DNA of 64,000 nt from an uncultured Sulfitobacter sp. Lineage in GTDB: Bacteria > Pseudomonadota > Alphaproteobacteria > Rhodobacterales > Rhodobacteraceae. Numbering within the stretch: position 1 is the stretch's first letter; every line of letters starts with the position of its first letter. The stretch covers positions 228,608-292,607 of the forward strand of contig NZ_CANMFS010000006.1 in the NCBI RefSeq assembly GCF_947497275.1. The letters are read 5' to 3'. The notes beneath the pieces were generated by a model. The model ran no database searches, had not been told where the DNA came from, and saw only the letters and a program-made list of their open reading frames with translations. Positions 1 to 10,031 of this stretch are shown in pieces. The translations under genes were made by a program, and so were the position numbers.

Positions 1-1646
<1,646 letters not shown>

Positions 1647-1738
1647 TCACCCCGTACGCGGCGTCAGACGGCATTGCTTTTGCCGCGCGGCGAGGTGATG
1701 TAGGTAGTGATGAAGCTGATATGGAACGGGATGCGCGG

Positions 1739-2221
1739 ATGACCCCTGACGAGATTGCGAAACTACCCTATCGGCCCTGTGTCGGCGTGATGCTGGTGAA
1801 CCGGGCCGGAGAGGTGTTCGTGGGCCAGCGGCTGGACCGGGACACCGATGCCTGGCAGATGCCGCAGGGCGGTGTGGACCCGGGCGAGGATCCGCGCGAC
1901 GCGGCGTTGCGCGAATTGGAGGAAGAAACCGGAATTCCGCGCGATCTGGTGCGCGTCGAGGCCGAGAGCGCGGGATGGCTTCCGTATGAATTGCCGTATG
2001 ATCTGGTGCCGAAGATCTGGAAGGGCCGGTTTCGCGGGCAGGAGCAGAAATGGTTCCTGCTGCGCTTTGAAGGGACGGACGACCAGGTGAACATCGCCAC
2101 ACAGATCCCCGAATTCAGCGCGTGGCGCTGGATCGGAGCGGATGAAATGCTGAAGGGGATCGTGCCGTTCAAGCGGGATGTCTATGCGTCGGTAATCCGC
2201 GAATTCCGGGAGCATCTGTGA
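1739..2221 (+). CDS. rppH: RNA pyrophosphohydrolase (Nudix)
   Basis: This 160-residue protein begins [16 protein letters not shown]. The frame is open further upstream, but homology-like sequence starts here and the length fits the family. The Nudix box is complete: GGVDPGE, then seven residues, then RELEEETGI (G-x5-E-x7-REUxEExGU). The downstream WLPYELP and [17 protein letters not shown] segments are typical of RppH/NudH, which removes pyrophosphate from 5'-triphosphorylated RNA and so starts mRNA decay. The stop overlaps the start of the next gene (TGATG), so the two are probably translated together. Confidence 0.9.
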   Translation: MTPDEIAKLPYRPCVGVMLVNRAGEVFVGQRLDRDTDAWQMPQGGVDPGEDPRDAALRELEEETGIPRDLVRVEAESAGWLPYELPYDLVPKIWKGRFRGQEQKWFLLRFEGTDDQVNIATQIPEFSAWRWIGADEMLKGIVPFKRDVYASVIREFREHL

Positions 2222-2703
2222 TGCGCGTGCTTGCCCTGATTGCCCTCTGCCTGCCGTTTCAGGCGCGGGCGCTGTCGTGTTTGCCGCACGCGATAGAGGC
2301 GACGTTTCAGGAGGCGGAGGCCTCGGAGGCGGCATTCGTCATTGTGCAGGGGCGGCTTGATTTCGATGCGGGCGCCTTGCCGCAGACCGATCTGGCAAAC
2401 CAGAACGCCACGCCGCCGATGACATCAATCGACGCGGAGTTGCTGGGTATGGCGCTGGGGGCGTCGGGTTTTGACGTGCCCTACGACCAGCCGGTCACGC
2501 TGGTGGTTGCGTGTTATGGTCCGTGGTGTGCCAGTGCGCAAGAGGGCGGCGACGTGCTTGCCTTTGTCGAGCGGCGTCCGGGCGCGCGCGATGTCGTGAC
2601 GGTGACGCCGTGCGGCGGATACCTGTTTGCCACGCCGACGCCCGCGATGATCGACGCGGTGCGCCAGTGTTTCAACGGCGGCGCGTGCGAGATCACTCGA
2701 TAA
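2221..2703 (+). CDS. Secreted cysteine-containing protein of unknown function
   Basis: This 160-residue protein has an N-terminal signal peptide ([19 protein letters not shown], likely cleaved after ARA or ALS), so it is probably periplasmic. The mature part has several cysteines, including a CYGPWC segment and a pair near the C-terminus, which suggests disulfides. I recognise no enzyme motif. CYGPWC resembles a CxxC-like redox pair only superficially, because it has four residues between the cysteines. It overlaps rppH by one base and runs convergently into the acetyltransferase gene with an 11-bp overlap at the 3' ends. Confidence 0.7.
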   Translation: MRVLALIALCLPFQARALSCLPHAIEATFQEAEASEAAFVIVQGRLDFDAGALPQTDLANQNATPPMTSIDAELLGMALGASGFDVPYDQPVTLVVACYGPWCASAQEGGDVLAFVERRPGARDVVTVTPCGGYLFATPTPAMIDAVRQCFNGGACEITR

Positions 2704-3286
2704 TCGGGATGTGCGCGCCGGCGTTCCTTGGCAGCGGACCCGCGAGGCGGGGATCGTCGTCGATCTCGACTTCGCGTTTGTAGGCGGTAAAGCCGCTGCG
2801 GCGGTAGAATTCGAGCGCCTGGGCGCTGTCGTTCGAGCAGGTGTGGACGTGAAAGCGGCTGACGCCCGGTGCCCAGGCGCGGGTTGTCGCCTCGTTCATC
2901 AGATACCGGCCCGCACCGGTGCCGATGAGCGACGCTGCCAGCCCGAAGTAGGCCAGTTCGCAGTGTCTGTCCTGCCGGAAATCAAGTTCCATCAAGGCGG
3001 AGTCGATGCCGTCGCGCGTCAGGGTGAAGGTATGCACCTTCGGATCATCGAGCGTGCCGGCGAGCGCCTCGTCGGACAGCTTCAGCCGCCCGTACCACAG
3101 CCAGTCGGTGCCGACGCGGTTGAAGAGGGCGCGGTATTCCTGCGGTGTGGGCGTGATTTGCCGGAACCTAACACCTTGGGGCGGTGTGATGTCGCGCAGG
3201 ACGGGACGTGACAACATTTCGAGGTGAGTGACCACCACCGCCATTTTGCCCTGCGGGACGCCATAGACTCCATCGGACAGCATCAT
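2693..3286 (-). CDS. GNAT-family N-acetyltransferase
   Basis: The 197-residue protein starts MMLSDGVYGVPQGKMAVVVTHLEML. The GNAT fold shows as a beta-strand ALMELDFRQDRHCELAYFGL, the acetyl-CoA loop region GTGAGRYLMNEATTRAW (a variant of Q/RxxGxG/A) and the motif-B segment NDSAQALEFYRRSGF. The acceptor cannot be told. The start overlaps the stop of the upstream kinase gene by ATGA, making it the third gene of a translationally coupled nth-kinase-acetyltransferase unit. Confidence 0.85.
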   Translation of the reverse strand: MMLSDGVYGVPQGKMAVVVTHLEMLSRPVLRDITPPQGVRFRQITPTPQEYRALFNRVGTDWLWYGRLKLSDEALAGTLDDPKVHTFTLTRDGIDSALMELDFRQDRHCELAYFGLAASLIGTGAGRYLMNEATTRAWAPGVSRFHVHTCSNDSAQALEFYRRSGFTAYKREVEIDDDPRLAGPLPRNAGAHIPIIE

Positions 3287-4272
3287 ATCAGCCCGATCTT
3301 CCTGAACTCCGCCAGCATGTCGCGCTGGGGGCGGGGGCCAATGTGGGATATGACTTCGGCGGCGCACAGGTTGCCCATGCGCCCGCAGGCTTCGAGCGAT
3401 TGGCCGGTCGCCATGCCATAGAGGAAACCGGCGGCGAACTGGTCGCCCGCGCCGGTGGCATCGACAGGGGTAACGCGCGTGACCGGGACATCGACGCGGT
3501 TGAACCCTTCGATCAGGGTGACGCCGTCACCGCTGCGGGTGCAGACCATCGTAGGGCAGATGGCGGCGGTGCGCGCCATCGCTTCCTCCAGGTCTTCGGT
3601 CTGGAACAGGGATCTGATTTCGGAAGCGTTGCCGATGACGAAATCGAGATCGTGTTCGATCATGTGGAGAAAATCCGCGCGGTGGCGTTCGACGCAAAAC
3701 GGATCGGAGATGGTGATCCCGGCCTTGCCGCCACCCGCCTTGGCCGCGCGCGCGGCCTCGCGGAACGCGGTCTTGCCGGCGTCCTCGTCGAACAGATAAC
3801 CTTCGAGAAACATCAGCTTGGCATTTCCGGCCACATCCGGGGGCACATCGACCGACGACAGGCCGGTAGAGATCCCGAGGTAGGTGTTCATCGACCGCTC
3901 GCCGTCGGGAGTGACGAAGATCATGCTGCGCGAGGTCGGGGTGGTGCCGTCGGCGACGGGCGGATTGACGAAGTCGATGCCGTTGTCGGTCATCGCATCA
4001 GCGTAGAAAGTGCCCAGCGCGTCGTCGCGCACCCGCCCGATGAACGCCGCATCAAGGCCCAGCGCACCGGCACCCGCGATGGTGTTCGCCACCGCACCGC
4101 CCGGCGTTTGCAGGCGGTCCTTCATCGCACCATAGAGGGCAACGGCGCGGTCCTGATCGACCAGTTGCATGATGCCTTTCTCGATCGCCATATGCGCGAG
4201 AAAGCTGTCGTCGGCATGGGTGATCACATCGACGACGGCATTGCCGATGCCGACGATATCGTACTTCTTCAT
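3283..4272 (-). CDS. PfkB-family carbohydrate kinase, probable adenosine kinase
   Basis: This 329-residue protein starts MKKYDIVGIGNAVVDVITH. The first PfkB glycine motif is seen as GGAVANTIAGAGALG, and the C-terminal ATP/catalytic signature as VDATGAGDQFAAGFLYG, whose Asp is the catalytic base. The family phosphorylates sugars and nucleosides; roseobacter proteins of this type are usually called adenosine kinase, an inference from similarity of the N-terminal lid region. Both ends overlap neighbours by ATGA (nth upstream, acetyltransferase downstream), so it is mid-operon. Confidence 0.85.
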   Translation of the reverse strand: MKKYDIVGIGNAVVDVITHADDSFLAHMAIEKGIMQLVDQDRAVALYGAMKDRLQTPGGAVANTIAGAGALGLDAAFIGRVRDDALGTFYADAMTDNGIDFVNPPVADGTTPTSRSMIFVTPDGERSMNTYLGISTGLSSVDVPPDVAGNAKLMFLEGYLFDEDAGKTAFREAARAAKAGGGKAGITISDPFCVERHRADFLHMIEHDLDFVIGNASEIRSLFQTEDLEEAMARTAAICPTMVCTRSGDGVTLIEGFNRVDVPVTRVTPVDATGAGDQFAAGFLYGMATGQSLEACGRMGNLCAAEVISHIGPRPQRDMLAEFRKIGLI

Positions 4273-4922
4273 TCGGTCTTCTCCTCGTACGGGCACAGAT
4301 CGTTGATGATGCAGGTTTTGCACAGCGGTTTGCGCGCCTTGCAGTGATAGCGGCCATGCAGAATGAGCCAGTGATGCGCGTGCAGCTGAAAATCGGCGGG
4401 AATGTGATCTTCGATGGCGCGTTCCACCACGTCGACGGTTTTGCCCGGTGCGATTCCGGTGCGGTTGCCGACGCGGAAGATGTGGGTGTCTACCGCCTGC
4501 GCCGGCAGGTGCCACCACATGTTGAGCACGACATTTGCGGTTTTGCGCCCGACGCCGGGCAGCCCCTGAAGAGCGGCGCGCGAATTAGGCACCTGTCCGT
4601 CGTAGTCGTCCACTAGGATCTGGCTGAGCTTGATCACGTTCTTGGCCTTCTGACGGAACAGGCCGATTGTCTTGATGTATTCGGTCAGCCCCTCAAGCCC
4701 GAGATCAAGCATCTTTTGCGGCGTGTCCGCGACCTTGAACAGCGCGCGCGTCGCCTTGTTCACGCCCGCATCCGTCGCCTGTGCCGACAGCGCGACGGCG
4801 ACGACGAGGGTGTAGACGTTCACATGCTCAAGTTCACCCTTGGGTTCGGGCTCCGCTTTGCGAAAGCGTTCCATCATCGCGCGAATGGTGTGGTAGTCGC
4901 GTTGTTTGCTGGGTTTTTCCAT
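4269..4922 (-). CDS. nth: Endonuclease III
   Basis: A 217-residue DNA glycosylase/AP lyase acting on oxidised pyrimidines in base excision repair. The helix-hairpin-helix is LPGVGRKTANVVLNMWW, with the catalytic Lys inside it, and VDTHIFRVGNRTG carries the catalytic Asp. The C-terminal 4Fe-4S loop is complete (C-x6-C-x2-C-x5-C, from CKARKPLC to NDLC). The start at MEKPSKQRDYHTIRAMM gives the normal family length; the open frame upstream is proline/arginine-rich and does not look coding. It is the first gene of an overlapping unit with the kinase and acetyltransferase. Confidence 0.95.
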   Translation of the reverse strand: MEKPSKQRDYHTIRAMMERFRKAEPEPKGELEHVNVYTLVVAVALSAQATDAGVNKATRALFKVADTPQKMLDLGLEGLTEYIKTIGLFRQKAKNVIKLSQILVDDYDGQVPNSRAALQGLPGVGRKTANVVLNMWWHLPAQAVDTHIFRVGNRTGIAPGKTVDVVERAIEDHIPADFQLHAHHWLILHGRYHCKARKPLCKTCIINDLCPYEEKTE

Positions 4923-5025
4923 GGCGCAGGGTATGCGCGGATTTGGATCAGGGGGCAAGCGTACGCGGGGCGGTTTGCGCAGGAATCGGGTCGCGGCGGG
5001 GGCGGGTGCCGCGTAGTGTGGCGCC

Positions 5026-5892
5026 ATGAATACGCAAGCCCCCCTGTCCGACACCACCGACACGCAGTACCACTACGGCGTGATGCGCCGCGCGATCGCC
5101 CTGATCGACGCGGCTGACGCGCCGCAAACGCTCGACGCGCTGGCGGCGCAGATGGGGATGAGTGCAGCGCATTTCCAGCGGCTGTTTTCGGCGTGGGTCG
5201 GAGTATCGCCCAAGCGGTACCAACAGTATCTGACGCTGGATCACGCCAAGGCGCTGCTGCGGGCACGGTTCACCACACTGGAGGCAAGCCATGCCGTAGG
5301 CCTGTCGGGGACGGGGCGTCTGCACGACTTGTTCGTCCGTTGGGAGGCGATGAGCCCGGGCGATTTCGCTAAACAGGGCGCGGGGCTTGAGATTGGATGG
5401 GGGTGGTTCGACACACCGTTCGGACAGGCCTTGGCGATGGGGACGGACAGGGGATTGTGCGGACTGGCCTTTGCGGCGGAGATGGGAGAGACGGCGGCAA
5501 TGGACGATTTGCGCGGCCGCTGGCCCGACGCTACCTATACCGAGCAAACGGACCGGTTGCGTGGATGGGTCGAGACGGCTTTCGGCCAGGGGCGACGGGA
5601 TGCGGCGGCACCGCTTACCATGGTGGGCGCACCGTTCCAGATCAAGGTGTGGGAAGCATTGTTGCGGCTGCCCGAGGGGCATGTGACGACCTATGGCGAA
5701 ATCGCGCAGGCCATTGGCAATCCGCGTGCGGTGCGCGCCGTCGGCACCGCCGTGGGGCGCAATCCGATCGGGTATCTGATCCCCTGCCACCGGGTTCTGC
5801 GGGCCGGAGGCGCGCTGGGCGGGTATCGCTGGGGGCTGCCGGTCAAGCGGGCGATGCTGGCCTTTGAGAGCGCGCGGGCCGATTGCCGGTGA
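5026..5892 (+). CDS. AraC-domain / methylated-DNA--protein-cysteine methyltransferase fusion (Ada-like)
   Basis: This 288-residue protein has an AraC-type HTH (about residues 30-105: LDALAAQMGMSAAHFQRLFSAWVGVSPKRY) followed by an O6-alkylguanine-DNA alkyltransferase domain. The active-site PCHRV and the DNA-binding GNPRAVRAVGTAVGRNP are intact. E. coli Ada has an extra N-terminal zinc domain that accepts methyl groups from phosphotriesters and triggers transcriptional activation; that domain is absent here. The protein should repair O6-methylguanine directly, while its role as a sensor is uncertain. It is divergent from nth, so two DNA repair genes sit back to back. Confidence 0.88.
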   Translation: MNTQAPLSDTTDTQYHYGVMRRAIALIDAADAPQTLDALAAQMGMSAAHFQRLFSAWVGVSPKRYQQYLTLDHAKALLRARFTTLEASHAVGLSGTGRLHDLFVRWEAMSPGDFAKQGAGLEIGWGWFDTPFGQALAMGTDRGLCGLAFAAEMGETAAMDDLRGRWPDATYTEQTDRLRGWVETAFGQGRRDAAAPLTMVGAPFQIKVWEALLRLPEGHVTTYGEIAQAIGNPRAVRAVGTAVGRNPIGYLIPCHRVLRAGGALGGYRWGLPVKRAMLAFESARADCR

Positions 5893-6027
5893 TCCTGCGC
5901 CGGGATAGGCGGGATATTGCCGATTTTTGCCGAACAGGCGTTTCGCACCGACCCTACACACCGTATACTGCGTTCATCGCAAAGATGCTTCGCCCGAACG
6001 GAGCCGCAACAGTAAGGCAGTAACACT

Positions 6028-6702
6028 ATGACTTTCGCTAAACTCCCTTTGGCCGCCGCGTTGGCGGGCATTGTCGCTCTCGGGGCGTGCACCAATCCCA
6101 ACGGCTCCATCCTTGCGCAGCCAGACGATCCGAACCAGAAAACCAAGAACGGCGCCCTCATCGGTGCGGGCGCCGGTGCGTTGGTCGGTGCGCTGTCGCG
6201 TGGCGATGGCAACCGCGATCAGGGCGCGCTGCAAGGCGCGATCATCGGCGGCGCGCTGGGCGCGGGCGTCGGATATTCGCTGGACCGGCAGGAGGCCGAA
6301 TTGCGCCGCGCGCTGGACAGTCGTGTGGTCATCACCAACACCGGCGACCGGCTGGTCGTGACGCTTCCCGATGCGATCACTTTTGCGACCGACAGCGCGC
6401 AGGTCACAGCGAACATCCAAGGCGATTTGCAGGCTTTGGCCCAGAACGTGCAGGTGTACCAGAATTCGACGCTGCAGGTGATCGGTCATACCGACAGCGA
6501 CGGCGACGCTGCGTATAACCAGCAACTGTCCGAAAGCCGCGCGCGCGCGGTGGCTGGCGTCTTGATGTCCAACGGTGTGCCGGCGAACCGGATCCAGAGC
6601 ATCGGACGTGGCGAAAGCCAGCCTGTCGCGAGCAACCTGACACCGCAGGGCAAGCAACAGAACCGCCGTGTGGAAATCGTGATCCTGCCGAACGCGAGCT
6701 GA
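6028..6702 (+). CDS. OmpA-family lipoprotein with glycine-zipper domain
   Basis: The 224-residue protein begins with a lipoprotein signal peptide; the lipobox is LGAC (Cys at residue 21). Next comes a glycine-zipper stretch (GALIGAGAGALVGALS and GALQGAIIGGALGAGVGY), then an OmpA-like peptidoglycan-binding domain ending in the hallmark SESRARAVAGVLMSNGV and NRRVEIVI. It is similar in layout to YiaD: an outer-membrane lipoprotein that grips the cell wall. A Rho-independent terminator follows directly, so it is likely transcribed alone. Confidence 0.9.
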   Translation: MTFAKLPLAAALAGIVALGACTNPNGSILAQPDDPNQKTKNGALIGAGAGALVGALSRGDGNRDQGALQGAIIGGALGAGVGYSLDRQEAELRRALDSRVVITNTGDRLVVTLPDAITFATDSAQVTANIQGDLQALAQNVQVYQNSTLQVIGHTDSDGDAAYNQQLSESRARAVAGVLMSNGVPANRIQSIGRGESQPVASNLTPQGKQQNRRVEIVILPNAS

Positions 6703-6722
6703 TCGAGACCGGCATCGTTTGA

Positions 6723-6758
6723 AAGGCCCCGGTGCGTGCCCGCGCCGGGGCCTTTTTC
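6723..6758 (+). terminator. Rho-independent terminator after the OmpA lipoprotein gene
   Basis: Arms AAGGCCCCGG and CCGGGGCCTT flank a short loop and are followed by a T run, about 20 bp past the stop codon. Confidence 0.85.
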
Positions 6759-6870
6759 ATGCCCGCCCGGTCCCTGCGTTTGCGCACATGACATGTTCGG
6801 TTCCCGGCCTTGAGAACGGGCTCGGGTGCCACAGGTGTGGGGCAACGCAAATGATGTGAGGAACGCGCCC

Positions 6871-7413
6871 ATGGCCACGCCGAAACTTGTCGGAATTTCA
6901 GGATCGCTGCGCCGGACGAGCCACAACACCATGCTGCTTGCCGAGGCCGCACGGCTGTTCGGTGATGCGGAGTATCACCAGCTCGACATCGACTTTCCGC
7001 TTTATAACGGGGACGTCGAGGACGCGACGGGCATACCGGCGGTTGTCAAGGCGGCGGAACGGAAGCTTGCGCAGGCCGATGCGGTATTGATCTCCACCAC
7101 CGAATACAACAGTGGCCCGTCGGGCGTTCTGAAAAATGCGCTGGACTGGATCAGCCGGGTGGAGGGCAATCCGTGGAACGACAAGCCCGTTGTTGTGATG
7201 TCCGCCGCTGCCGGGCGCGCGGGCGGCGAACGGGCGCAAGTGGTATTGCGTGGGTTTCTGACGGCATTCCGGCCGAGATTGCTGACCGGTCCGCAGATTC
7301 ACGTCGCCGCGTGCCACGAGGAATTTGACGAGAACGAACGCCTGAAAGGTGAAATCTACGTCAGGGAGTTGGGGCAGTTGATGGATCTTCTGCGCAAGGA
7401 CATCGCGCGCTAG
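6871..7413 (+). CDS. NADPH-dependent FMN reductase family protein
   Basis: The 180-residue protein starts MATPKLVGISGSLRRTSHN, with the flavodoxin-like phosphate-binding loop GSLRRTSHNT at the N-terminus. The TTEYNSGPSGVLKNALDW segment matches the family signature (E-YN-S-P-LKNA-DW), and a PVVVMSAAAGRAGGER segment follows. Such proteins reduce FMN or quinones with NAD(P)H. The partner is unknown. It is convergent with the FAD oxidoreductase gene and the stop codons overlap by 4 bp. Confidence 0.88.
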   Translation: MATPKLVGISGSLRRTSHNTMLLAEAARLFGDAEYHQLDIDFPLYNGDVEDATGIPAVVKAAERKLAQADAVLISTTEYNSGPSGVLKNALDWISRVEGNPWNDKPVVVMSAAAGRAGGERAQVVLRGFLTAFRPRLLTGPQIHVAACHEEFDENERLKGEIYVRELGQLMDLLRKDIAR

Positions 7414-8441
7414 AAACTGTCCTCGACCCGAAAACCGTCGGGGATGGTGTCGTGCCCGTCGAGCGCAAGATTGGCCATGACCTCTGCCACTTTCGGGGCC
7501 ATTCCGAACCCGATCTTGAACCCGCCGTTGGCGATGAAATGACCCGGTCTGCCGGGCCAAGCACCGAGCATCGGCGCGCGGGATCGGGCGCGCGGGCGCA
7601 TCCCGGCCCAGCGATGGATGATCTTTGCGTCGCGCAACGCAGGCACAGCGGCGCGGGCGGCGTCGATCACCGCATCAAGTCCGGCGTCGGTCGTGTGGGG
7701 GGCAGTAAAATCACGCTCGGAGGTGGAGCCGATGGCGGTGGTGCCATCGAGATGCGGAATGATGTGGACGCCGCCCGCGAATACCTGTGGCTGACCGCGG
7801 GCGTCATGTTCCAGCAGCGCCGCTTGTCCCTTTACGCCTGTTCCGGCGGGGCGCGGACGACCTGCGCTCAGATCATGCAGGCCGGTGACACCGGTAGCCC
7901 AAAGCGTGGGCATGTCTTGCGGTGCTTCTGGCTCCACCCAGACGTTATGCGCCGCAAGGGCAGCCACGAGGGCCGCGCAGGCGCGGCGCGGGTGCATGTG
8001 GGCGCTGAGCGTGTCGCGGATGAGCCAGCCGGACGGCGAGACGGGAGCCCATGCGGTGTCCTGTGCTGTGACGATTTCCCATCGGGCGTGGTCTGCCCAC
8101 AGGTCCTTCGCCGTTCCCGCGCGCCGCCGGGCGAGTGCAAGTGCCGGGTCGTCGGCCACGGGTTGCAGGCGTCCGGTCCGGGCATAGCCGGGATCAACGC
8201 CGCCGACAGTGGCGACGGTGCGCCAGAAATCTTCGGCCATCAGCAGACTGTCGAGCTGGAACGCTTTTTTGGGGTTCCAGTTTTCCGGCACATGCGGGGC
8301 GAGCGCGCCGACGATGCCGCCGCTGCTGCCCGCGCCCGGCCCGTGCGGATCGACGATGCGCACCCGCGCGCCGCGCTGCACGCAAGCCCAGGCGATCGAC
8401 AGCCCGAAAACGCCTGCGCCTCTGATTGTGATATCGGTCAT
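7410..8441 (-). CDS. FAD-dependent oxidoreductase, possible MnmC oxidase half
   Basis: A 343-residue DAO-family flavoprotein. It has an N-terminal Rossmann motif (RGAGVFGLSIAWACVQRGA, then VRIVDPHG), a central substrate domain and the C-terminal GMRPRARSRAPMLG and FIANGGFKIGFGMAP. It is divergent from mnmD with only 37 bp between the starts. In E. coli the methyltransferase MnmD and a DAO-type oxidase are fused as MnmC, which finishes the 5-methylaminomethyl side chain at tRNA U34. The pairing suggests this is the separate oxidase half. A general amino acid oxidase is the alternative. Confidence 0.75.
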   Translation of the reverse strand: MTDITIRGAGVFGLSIAWACVQRGARVRIVDPHGPGAGSSGGIVGALAPHVPENWNPKKAFQLDSLLMAEDFWRTVATVGGVDPGYARTGRLQPVADDPALALARRRAGTAKDLWADHARWEIVTAQDTAWAPVSPSGWLIRDTLSAHMHPRRACAALVAALAAHNVWVEPEAPQDMPTLWATGVTGLHDLSAGRPRPAGTGVKGQAALLEHDARGQPQVFAGGVHIIPHLDGTTAIGSTSERDFTAPHTTDAGLDAVIDAARAAVPALRDAKIIHRWAGMRPRARSRAPMLGAWPGRPGHFIANGGFKIGFGMAPKVAEVMANLALDGHDTIPDGFRVEDSF

Positions 8442-8478
8442 TGCACCCCGGCCCCGTTTGCGCGCAGTGTCGCGCCAG

Positions 8479-9165
8479 ATGAGACTGTTACAGGGCATCG
8501 GCGTGCAGGACCAGACGGCAGAGATTGAATGGCGCGCGGGCGGTGTTCCGGTGTCGACACGTTTCGACGATCCGTATTTCAGCCTGGATAACGGGGTCGC
8601 GGAGACGCGGCACGTTTTTTTGGCGGGCAACGATCTGCCGGTACGCTTTCGCGGTGGGTTTCACATTGCCGAGCTTGGATTTGGCACCGGGTTGAACTTT
8701 CTCGTGGCGCTGGAGGCGTTTCGAGCGGCGGGATGCGCCGGAAAGCTGATGTTCACCAGCTTCGAGGCCTATCCGCTGGCGATGGTGGATCTGCGCGCGG
8801 CGCTTGCCGCTTTCGATGGGTTGCCCGTTGGCGTTTTGGCAGGCGAAGAGGCGTTTCCGACCGTACTTGAGGGGGATGACTTCGCCCTGACCGTCATTGC
8901 GGGGGATGCGCGTGTGGCGTTGCCTGCGTGGGAAGGGCGTGCCGATGCGTGGTTTCTTGACGGGTTCTCGCCCGCGAAGAATCCCGAGTTATGGAGCCCG
9001 GAGTTGATGGCGGAGGTCGCGCGCCACACCGTCCCGGGGGGCTCTGCGGCGACCTATACCGCCGCCGGTTTCGTGCGGCGGGGGCTGGAGGCGGCGGGGT
9101 TCACCGTGACGCGGGGACCGGGATTTGGGCGCAAGCGGCACATGACGCGTGCCGTTCTGCCGTGA
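8479..9165 (+). CDS. mnmD: tRNA (5-methylaminomethyl-2-thiouridine) methyltransferase, stand-alone
   Basis: The 228-residue protein starts MRLLQGIGVQDQTAEIEW. It has the MnmD N-terminus (FDDPYFSLDNGVAETRHVFL), the SAM-binding IAELGFGTGLNFL, and the C-terminal DAWFLDGFSPAKNPELW with GFVRRGLEAAGFTV. This is the methyltransferase domain of MnmC without the oxidase domain. It adds the last methyl group of mnm5(s2)U at the tRNA wobble position. The stop overlaps the GTG start of the DMT exporter. Confidence 0.88.
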   Translation: MRLLQGIGVQDQTAEIEWRAGGVPVSTRFDDPYFSLDNGVAETRHVFLAGNDLPVRFRGGFHIAELGFGTGLNFLVALEAFRAAGCAGKLMFTSFEAYPLAMVDLRAALAAFDGLPVGVLAGEEAFPTVLEGDDFALTVIAGDARVALPAWEGRADAWFLDGFSPAKNPELWSPELMAEVARHTVPGGSAATYTAAGFVRRGLEAAGFTVTRGPGFGRKRHMTRAVLP

Positions 9166-10031
9166 CGCAGAGCAACAACATCCCGCTTGGCATCACGCTG
9201 ATGATCGCCACCACTTTCGTCTTCTCGGTGCAGGACGGCATTTCGCGGCATCTGGCGGCGGAATACAATGTGATGATGATCGTGATGATCCGGTATTGGT
9301 TCTTTGCGGCCTTCGTGATTGCGATCGCCCGGCGCGGGGCGGGCGGGTTGCGAGCTGCCGCGCGCACCTCGCAACCGCTGGTCCAGATCCTGCGCGGCCT
9401 GCTGCTGTCGCTGGAAATCTGTGTGATGGTCGCGTCGTTCACGATACTGGGGCTGGTGGAGAGCCATGCGGTCTTTACCTGCTATCCGCTTCTGGTTGCC
9501 GCCCTGTCCGGGCCGGTTCTGGGCGAGCATGTGGGCTGGAGACGCTGGGCGGCGATCGGCGTCGGGTTTGTCGGGGTGTTGATCATCCTGCAACCGGGCG
9601 CATCGGTGTTCGACGTGCGGGCGGTCATACCGCTGTTCGCCGCCGCGATGTTCGCGGTCTACGGTTTGTTGACGCGGTACGTCGCGCGGCGCGACACCAC
9701 CGCAACCAGTTTCTTCTGGACCGGCGTGACCGGATCGGTCGCGATGACCGCACTCGGCGTTTGGTTCTGGGTTCCGATGACGGGAGGCGACTGGATCTGG
9801 ATGGGGTGTTTGTGCCTGACCGGCGTGAGCGGTCACTGGCTGCTGATCCGCTGTTACGAGGTGGCCGAGGCCAGTGCGGTGCAGCCCTTTGCCTATCTGC
9901 AACTGGTGTTCGCGGCGACCATCGGCATCACGGTGTTCGGCGAGACAATCAGCACCAATGTCGCCATCGGTGCCGCGATCATCGTTGCGGCGGGGCTATT
10001 CACCTTTTGGCGCGAACGGCAGCAGGGTTGA
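9162..10031 (+). CDS. DMT-superfamily (EamA) transporter
   Basis: The 289-residue inner-membrane protein starts at a GTG overlapping the mnmD stop (GTGA). About ten hydrophobic segments fall into two EamA repeats (ITLMIATTFVFSVQDGISR in the first; AVYGLLTRYVARRD and LLIRCYEVAEASAVQPFAYLQLVF in the second). Substrates of this family range from amino acids to metabolites and cannot be told here. The 3' end overlaps the convergent transglycosylase gene by 36 bp. Confidence 0.88.
   Translation: MTQSNNIPLGITLMIATTFVFSVQDGISRHLAAEYNVMMIVMIRYWFFAAFVIAIARRGAGGLRAAARTSQPLVQILRGLLLSLEICVMVASFTILGLVESHAVFTCYPLLVAALSGPVLGEHVGWRRWAAIGVGFVGVLIILQPGASVFDVRAVIPLFAAAMFAVYGLLTRYVARRDTTATSFFWTGVTGSVAMTALGVWFWVPMTGGDWIWMGCLCLTGVSGHWLLIRCYEVAEASAVQPFAYLQLVFAATIGITVFGETISTNVAIGAAIIVAAGLFTFWRERQQG

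Noticed and set aside
9996..10031. The 36-bp overlap of the DMT exporter and slt as a regulatory antisense device
   Set aside because: Convergent overlaps of this size are common in compact genomes and nothing else supports regulation.
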